Positions 59,585 to 64,000 of a DNA stretch of 64,000 nucleotides are shown here, one piece after another. The position numbers and the translations under genes are program-made. The notes under the pieces are model-generated. The model was not told the DNA's origin and searched no databases. It saw only the letters and a list, made by a program, of their open reading frames with translations. Source of the stretch: Sternotherus odoratus. Taxonomy: Eukaryota; Chordata; Testudines; Kinosternidae. The stretch is from assembly GCA_032164245.1 (NCBI GenBank), contig JAVMKO010000003.1, positions 70,874,390 to 70,938,389 on the forward strand. The letters are read 5' to 3'. Numbering within the stretch: position 1 is the stretch's first letter; each line of letters starts with the position of its first letter.

Positions 59585-59725
59585 TACCCTGTTTCCCCGA
59601 AAGTAAGACATCCCCTGAAAATAAGACGTACTTCCAGTTTTGCCTCTCGCTGTAATATAATGTAATGTAATTTTGGGAGCAAAAATTAATATAAGACACT
59701 GTCTTATTTTCGGGGAAACACTGTA
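59585..59725. mobile_element. mariner-like MITE nested in Helitron-like copy 2
   Basis: TA duplication at 59585-59586 and 59724-59725. Ends CCCTGTTTCCCCGAAAGTAA and TTATTTTCGGGGAAACACTG, about 20-bp inverted repeats. The core contains ATATAATGTAATGTAA. Confidence 0.85.
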
Positions 59726-59734
59726 TATAGAAGA

Positions 59735-60883
59735 TAAAATGAAAATTGTGCAGCATAGTATATGGTAAGAGGATAAACATAAGCAAATCATTTGCCTTCT
59801 TATTTAGCCATTTTTCTATTTAGTGTGAAAAAGTAAAAAAATATAGCTTTATTTATATTTTCTCAGTTACATGACAAATAATATGACTGATTTAGATTAA
59901 ATAAGCTTTTGGAATACAAAACAGATTTTTTTAAAAGAAACAGATTTGTTGGGTAAGTCCTCTCAAAAAAAAACAACCAAAAAAACAAACCCCACCACCC
60001 TGAAATATTAAAGAATAGATGTTTTCAACAGCTGGAGAATTCAGTAAACAGACAACACATTCTAACTTTTAGAGACTTATGTTGGCGTGCAGTGTCCACT
60101 ATTAATATATGTCAAGAGCAGCCAAGTTTGAAAAAAGTCTTCTGAAACGGAAGAATTTAAAATAATTATTCCACATAACTGTTCAAATCATCTTCAGTCA
60201 AGTTCCCCTTTTTACTAAATTAATCCATTAGAAACATATGGCGCCATTGTAGTAGAACGTTTTTTTTTCTGATTAGTCACAAGTCATAGCTTTGTGAGAA
60301 ATGGTACTAGAGACGTAATTTCAAGAGATATAAACTCAGTTCTGAAATTCATTAGTTCTTTATGCTGAAATTGCACTGCTTTAGCAAATGACGAAGAATA
60401 CCATAGATAAATTTCCCCCAATATTTGCTCTGAGATTCAAGTATGTTCATGCTTTAAATTGCCTCCAACACCCAAAAACCGACACAAAAGTAAATAAGCT
60501 GAAATGAAGAGTTGAATAAGACTTACAACCTCTTACATTGTCTTTTGCTCAGCCAACAGTACCATTCTTGTCTGTCCATTGCTTGAACAATCCCCACTGC
60601 ATACTTTCTACTGATGCTTGTATATACAATGCTGTCCCCAGATTATTCTACACTGCCCCAACTTCAGCAGTGTACCTAGGAACCAGCTTAAGTTCGTTAA
60701 TGGGACTATTTGTGTGTTCTTAATGTTAAGCATTTACTTAGGTGCCTTGTTGAATCAGGGCTTAAATGCTTCAGAATGAAATGAATAAAAATTTAATTCA
60801 GTCAATAGCTTTATGTGGCCAAACCCCACTACTTTTGGAAATAGCTTTAATACCTCTTATAGCTGTAGGTTCTTATAGCAAAG
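59735..60883. other. Intronic, nothing recognised
   Basis: No named feature. Confidence 0.5.
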
Positions 60884-61590
60884 TGTGACAAAGCTCTGTC
60901 CTTGTTTCCGTGGATCCTGAGTTTTCTGGTGGATTTCACTAGCCTCAGAGGCTCACTGTGACCCTCCACATAGTCCTCCTCTCTCTAGAGACAAGGGTCA
61001 CAGCCTAGTGTGCCATTTTCATCATAAGCCAGCGAGGGAGGTGAGGAGAAGCTATCCTTCCTTGCACAGTCTCTGTTGTCTCCTAATCTCAGTGATTAAT
61101 TAGGGGAGGCAGTAAGGGGAGAGCTCGTGCCCGCCCTTTACTCTGGGCTCCTAATAGTGTCAGCTATGATGACTGATCTTTTAGCAACAGAACACAATAC
61201 AATTCCCTGGGCTACTTCCCCCCAGCAGTCCCCGCTTCCTCAATACTGCACTTCACCTTTACCTCAGGGTCTCCTTCCTTGCCTATAATATGGTGTCTAC
61301 CGCTCAGTCTCACCAACAGCACAACTTTCTTCCACAGCTCCTGACATGTGCACCCTGACTAACTGGGAGGTTTTTAACTGGTTCCAGCCAGCCCCTGATT
61401 GGATTCAGGTGTCCCAATCAGACTAGCTATTTCTACTGCTTTCTAGAAGGTTCTTAATTGGCCCCAGGCATCTTGATTAACCTGGAACAACTGCCATTTG
61501 GTTCCAATGGTACCAGGGATTTGTTTAGCTGGGACTAACATATCTGTTCCTTATCACTTTCCTATAGCCATCTGGCCTTGCCCCATCACA
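60884..61590 (-). mobile_element. Solo LTR
   Basis: Starts TGTGACAAAGC and ends CCCATCACA, so TG...CA with inverted tips. Flanked by a 5-bp duplication with one mismatch (CAAAG at 60879-60883, CTAAG at 61591-61595). The TATA-like GTTAAAAACC on the minus strand (near 61375) suggests a minus orientation. No internal region, so it is a solo LTR from recombination of an endogenous LTR retroelement. Confidence 0.65.
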
Positions 61591-61595
61591 CTAAG

Positions 61596-63481
61596 GGATT
61601 CTTTATTATTCTTTATTAAATAACTAATCACACTAGTTTTTTAGGGCAGGAGGAATTAGGGAATCTCTTCCTCCCACTTCATCCACCTGTGGAAACTTTA
61701 AAATAATACAGTACTTGCATATTTTTCTTACAATTCTTTGGAAATGCACATATGTAATGTATACATTTTGCAGACAAACTGTTTACTTATTTTTCAAGGT
61801 TGAAAGTGTGTTTCAGAGGAATCAAGCTAACACCCCCCAAAACATTAAACTCTTCACAGAAATTGTGCACTGTAAGCACCCATTGCCACATAATCACTGT
61901 CTTCTCACTCTGAACTCTTCTGACTTACCCTGCTCACCCATCCTTAATGTTGTGTTCTAGAATTTGCAAAGGTCAAAATAACAAATGGTGAAGCAATCAT
62001 AAAATCCAATTTTCTATTCAGGGTTATCCCATCATCAATAGCTTGCAGATCTTATGGCATAGTGAAAGAGCAAAGTGGCTGGCGGGGGAGGAGGAGGATG
62101 GAAAAGGGAAGGCCTTTATGCTGAGGCAATTTAAGTATTTAGTTTCATCTGTAGAAAATTTTAAGCATTAAACTCTGAACATAGATAAATGTCTTTCTTT
62201 CACTGGTCCATTCAGTGCACTGTCCCATAACTTCTGCACTCTCCATGTCTTCTTCCCCATCTGTGACCTGCCACATACTATATCCCTACACGTACTCCTT
62301 CCTCCTTCACGATCTTTTATTCCAACACCGTGTAGCAGAACTCTATGCCACACAGTGCAGGCAAGAGACTATACATGTGCAAAACACAGCTCATGTCTTG
62401 CAACTGTTATAACCTGTCAGCTGCATGTGCAGATATTAATAACTGATCACTGTGTCTGCAGGAGTTCCCTAAAACAAAATTGAATGTAAAGAGGCCATCT
62501 TCTGTAAATCAGGCTCAGTGAGAGAATGAACATAAAGATATCCTCATGTGACGTGATGTTGAGAACAGGTGTAAATAGTTGTTGTGCATACTTCATTCTC
62601 ACTTTAAAATGCCTGACAACAGTTAATAGTCCAAACCAATTTTGAGAACTAACCTTTAAAGAGAAGAATTTAAAAGAATGTATTTAGAATATTAAAATAG
62701 AATAGCATAAAACCTTTTAAAAATGCTACAGCCAGCAAAATAAACCAACTTTTTAGTGTCAGACCACAGAACCTATTGGACTGTCTATTGACTTAAGTTA
62801 GAATGTGCTCCTATAAAAAGGCTGTTTGAGAGAAATGGCAAACAATCCTCAAACTTCAGGCAGAGCCAACATCTAATTTGAGTGCAAGTTTTGAATTTTC
62901 TAATTTTATCTTATTTCTGTAAGTTTCCTCCCCTACTCCCTGGGAACAGCATTCTCAGTCTAATGGCGTAATAACTTTGCCAACTCAGAGGCGTTGCACC
63001 TCATCTTTGAACTTGTATTTTACTCCGGACAGCTTCAATAAAAATAGAGTTTTCAATATTCTTTATATTTGACACTTTTTTCATATAAAATAAAATCTAC
63101 TGCTTGGATCTTAACTGTCATTTTCATAGTTGCTGTGTAACTCAGGATTGTGATGAAATGACCCTGCAGGGATGACAGCCCAAGAAAGTACTCTGCTCTT
63201 GGAATTCTGACTTACATCAGGAATCAGAGAATTTTTAATTAATTAAAACCCTTGAACTTCACAAGCAGTTTCTTCTCTCAGACCCCAAATACAGATGTTG
63301 TACGATCTGCCACTAATTTCAAACTTGTCTGCAGTTGGGCAGTCACTTGATTTCTTCAACTAGGCTTGACTTCAGTGGGACTGAAGATTCTTTTTACTGT
63401 TTGACAAACTAATACCAGATTTCCAATTGGCTCCCAAAACACTTTTTATATGGGCCTCCAAGTTGTGCACCCCTGCACAGT
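61596..63481. other. Intronic, nothing recognised
   Basis: No named feature. Confidence 0.5.
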
Positions 63482-64000
63482 TCATAGAGTCAGGATTCGT
63501 AATTTTTAAGGCCTGAGGGGACCAGTCTGATTATCTAGCCCAGAGATAGGCAACCTATGGCACATGTGCCAAAGGCAGCAAGCAAGCCGATTTTCAGTGG
63601 CACTCAAACTGCCCAGGTCCTGGCTACTGGTTCGGGGCGCTCTGCATTTTAATTTAATTTTAAATGAAGCTTCTTAAACATTTTTAAAACCTTATTTACT
63701 TTATATATGACAATAATTTAATTATATATTATAGACTTATAGAAAGAGACCTTCTAAAAACATTAAAATGTATTACTGGCATGCGAAACCTTAACTTAGG
63801 GTGAATAAATGAAGACTCGGCACACCACTTCCGAAAGTTTGCTGACCCGACTAGTCTGACCTGCATAATGCAGGCCGAAGGACCTCCCCCAGTAATTTCT
63901 GCATCAAAGCCGTAACTTTTCAGCTATAGTACCTATTTTAGTCAGATGAGTCTTGACTTAAAGACTACAAGTGATGGAGAATCCATCACGTTCCAGGTAA
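63482..64000 (+). repeat. Interspersed repeat with hAT-like insertion (63541-63850), runs off the window
   Basis: The outer repeat (TTAAGGCCTGAGGGGACCAG ... TAGTCTGACCTGCATAATGC ... AAGTGATGGAGAATCCATCA) is a common turtle retroposon-type repeat. It is split by an element running from CAGAGATAGGCAACCTATGG to CCGAAAGTTTGCTGACC, which looks like a hAT MITE; its target duplication is decayed (ATCTAG/GACTAG). Confidence 0.55.

Larger units (their letters stand above)
58114..59731 (-). mobile_element. Helitron-like element, copy 2, with strand-switching minisatellite
   Basis: Left end CTAGCAAAAGTGCCCGGCGT, preceded by A, matches copy 1. The right part (59340-59586: GATGTGATTGGCCCTGAAAG, ACTGTACCAAATTTCAAGTC, TTGACTTTTATATA) also matches. 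The interior is an expanded minisatellite: C-rich at 58170-58440, G-rich at 58480-58930, C-rich again at 58935-59160. A mariner-like MITE sits in the right end (59585-59725). Long frames on both strands are low-complexity artefacts. No transposase gene. Confidence 0.6.
17304..64000 (+). other. NT5DC1: NT5DC1 intron 6 (incomplete), host of COL10A1
   Basis: At least 46.7 kb of intron. I searched by eye for the next NT5DC1 exon (a short segment continuing from the AFK|E junction) and found none, so the acceptor must be beyond the window. The intron contains the whole of COL10A1 on the opposite strand plus most of the mobile elements listed separately. Confidence 0.8.

Overview
This is vertebrate nuclear DNA, most likely from a turtle. 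The evidence is spliced genes with GT-AG introns, a CpG-island promoter, a CR1 LINE 3' end, and many copies of the tRNA-SINE/LINE-tail, Harbinger-like, hAT and mariner-like repeats that I know from turtle genomes. The assignment to turtle rests on recognising repeat families by eye, not on a database search. There are no bacterial-type operons, no CRISPR arrays and no tRNA or rRNA genes that I can see.

Two protein genes are present, one nested in the other. NT5DC1 (plus strand) starts in a CpG island at about 3.4-4.1 kb. Its first six coding exons are at 3719-3811, 7315-7406, 11446-11517, 13821-13927, 15448-15527 and 17222-17303, and all splice phases agree. They encode about 175 residues, including the HAD-type DxDxT motif. 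Intron 6 starts at 17304 and runs beyond the window end (more than 46 kb). COL10A1 (minus strand, collagen alpha-1(X) chain) lies entirely inside that intron: TATA box near 42.87 kb, non-coding exon 1 at about 42754-42840, exon 2 (signal peptide and NC2) at 41411-41564, and one large exon 3 (triple helix and C1q-like NC1) whose coding part is 25604-27498. The spliced protein is 677 residues and appears intact. The same nested antisense arrangement is found in human and other vertebrates.

Everything else is intergenic or intronic and rich in transposable elements. From left to right: a 48-bp hAT-like mini-element, SINE tails, LINE ORF2 fragments (RTE-like, Tx1-like and CR1), an LTR with a tRNA-Leu-like primer binding site, PIF/Harbinger-like MITEs with 3-bp TTA/TAA duplications, pogo/mariner-like MITEs with TA duplications, a Penelope-like fragment with a GIY-YIG endonuclease, a hAT element with a perfect 8-bp duplication, a near-perfect SINE palindrome, a GC-rich palindromic mariner-like MITE, a hAT element that folds back on itself, two Helitron-like elements carrying minisatellites, and a solo LTR.

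The most interesting structures are: (1) the two Helitron-like copies at 54638-55381 and 58114-about 59731, one inserted exactly between A and T of a hAT copy, the other with its C-rich/G-rich minisatellite switching strand twice; (2) the foldback hAT at 47649-49309; (3) the 147-bp-arm SINE palindrome at 40848-41153; and (4) the Penelope-like element whose middle is inverted with complementary breakpoints.
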